Shown piece after piece: positions 4,691-5,334 of a DNA stretch of 5,334 nt; the first letter of the stretch is position 1, and every line of letters begins with the position of its first letter. The stretch spans positions 1-5,334 of the forward strand of contig JALVUB010000227.1 of the NCBI GenBank assembly GCA_027023915.1. Direction: 5' to 3'. The notes under the pieces are model-generated. The model had not been told where the DNA came from and did no database searches. It worked only from the letters and a program-made list of their open reading frames with translations. A program made the translations under genes and the position numbers. The stretch is from Sedimenticola sp. (GTDB lineage: Bacteria; Pseudomonadota; Gammaproteobacteria; Chromatiales; Chromatiaceae).

Positions 4691-4726
4691 TTTCCTCCTC
4701 CGGGAGAGGGCTGGGAAGACGGGGGG
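4691..4726 (+). repeat. Intergenic sequence resembling a dispersed CTCCGGGAGAGGG-type proteobacterial repeat, degraded
   Basis: The spacer contains CCTCCTCCGGGAGAGGGC followed by TGGGAAGACGGGG. It resembles a family of short intergenic repeats I recall from gamma- and betaproteobacterial genomes (roughly CTCTCCCTCCGGGAGAGGGCTGGGGTGAGGGG). Here the left arm and the right end carry substitutions. It can form a small CCTC/GAGG hairpin. The copy lies before the DUF3501 ribosome binding site. Assignment is from memory of the motif only. Confidence 0.4.
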
Positions 4727-4745
4727 CAAATACAGGAGAGACACG

Positions 4746-5330
4746 ATGAGCAAGTTGACGCACGAAGATCTCATGAGCCTGGAGGAGTATCACCAGGCGC
4801 GGGATGAATTTCGCAAGAAAGCCATCGAGCACAAGAAGATCCGCCAGGTGCCGCTGGACGAGCACGCCACCCTCTACTTCGAGGATCGCCTCACCATGCA
4901 GTACCAGATCCAGGAGATGCTGCGCATCGAGCGCATCTTCGAGCGCGAGGCCATCCAGGAAGAGCTGGATGCCTATAACCCCCTGATCCCCGACGGCAGT
5001 AACTGGAAGGCCACCTTCATGCTGGAATACCCCGACGTGGAGGAGCGGCGCAAGCGGCTGGCCGAGCTGGTGGGCATCGAGCACAAGGTGTGGGTGAAGG
5101 TGGGCGGCCACGACAAGGTGTTTGGCATCGCCAACGAGGATCTTGAGCGCTCCAACGAAGAGAAGACCTCCAGCGTCCATTTTCTCCGCTTTGAATTGAC
5201 GCCGGAGATGGTCGAAAACGCCAAGCAGGGTGCGCCAATTCACATGGGCATAGATTTTCCCGGTTACCAGGTGGAAGTGGGGCCCATTGCCGAGCAGACC
5301 GCCAAGGCTCTACTAGAGGATCTCGATTGA
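4746..5330 (+). CDS. DUF3501 family protein, third gene of the rubrerythrin cluster
   Basis: This 194-residue protein has no assigned biochemical function. It shows the hallmarks of DUF3501: LTHEDLMSLEEY at the N-terminus, LYFEDRLTMQYQIQEMLRIERIF at about 43-65, LDAYNPLIPDGSNWKATFMLEYPD at about 74-97, and EKTSSVHFLRFELTPEM at about 139-155. It has no cysteine, signal peptide or membrane helix, so it is probably a soluble cytoplasmic protein. The middle segment is an amphipathic, strongly acidic helix (Glu46, Asp47, Glu57, Glu62, Glu66, Glu68) and could serve as a docking surface or metal site; this is speculation. DUF3501 genes are repeatedly found beside a rubrerythrin and a CCG-type Fe-S protein, which points to a shared complex or pathway. 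AGGAG (4734-4738) seven bases before ATG 4746 fixes the start. The full length is present, ending four bases before the window's end. Confidence 0.9.
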   Translation: MSKLTHEDLMSLEEYHQARDEFRKKAIEHKKIRQVPLDEHATLYFEDRLTMQYQIQEMLRIERIFEREAIQEELDAYNPLIPDGSNWKATFMLEYPDVEERRKRLAELVGIEHKVWVKVGGHDKVFGIANEDLERSNEEKTSSVHFLRFELTPEMVENAKQGAPIHMGIDFPGYQVEVGPIAEQTAKALLEDLD

Positions 5331-5334
5331 TAGC

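Overview
The window looks like the chromosome of a free-living proteobacterium. The OxyR N-terminus resembles beta- and gammaproteobacterial OxyR more than the enterobacterial form, and coding GC is high, with strong G/C preference at third positions in the rubrerythrin-led cluster. A sulfur-, metal- or C1-oxidising beta/gammaproteobacterium would fit, but that is only an inference. I see no phage, plasmid, IS, CRISPR or RNA gene.

Layout, left to right. (1) Positions 2-499 (+): the 3' end of a hybrid sensor kinase, with the tail of a receiver domain and then a complete histidine phosphotransfer (Hpt) domain. (2) Positions 557-1453 (-), convergent with it: a crotonase-fold protein carrying the paired glutamates and flanking motifs of RpfF, the synthase of diffusible signal factor (DSF) fatty-acid signals. 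A REC-Hpt sensor convergent with rpfF is the classic rpfC/rpfF arrangement, so the left third is probably a DSF quorum-sensing locus. (3) Positions 1454-1754: a divergent control region of about 300 bases, ending in a hairpin just upstream of the oxyR ribosome binding site. (4) Positions 1755-2684 (+): oxyR, with the redox cysteines at exactly residues 199 and 208. (5) Positions 2685-2868: a regulatory region containing a near-perfect OxyR operator (ATAG-N7-CTAT-N7-ATAG-N7-CAAT) abutting a candidate promoter. (6) Positions 2869-5330 (+): a three-gene cluster encoding a rubredoxin-less rubrerythrin, a GlpC/HdrD-like Fe-S protein with two CCG-type domains, and a DUF3501 protein.

Suggested working model: OxyR senses H2O2 and switches on the adjacent cluster. 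Rubrerythrin reduces peroxide at its diiron site, and the Fe-S protein supplies the electrons that its missing rubredoxin domain would otherwise relay. The DUF3501 protein has an unknown but probably obligate accessory role. The DSF genes next door may simply be neighbours, or may tie oxidative defence to cell density. The OxyR operator is read directly from the bases. The electron-donor role, the DUF3501 role and any DSF link are inferences.
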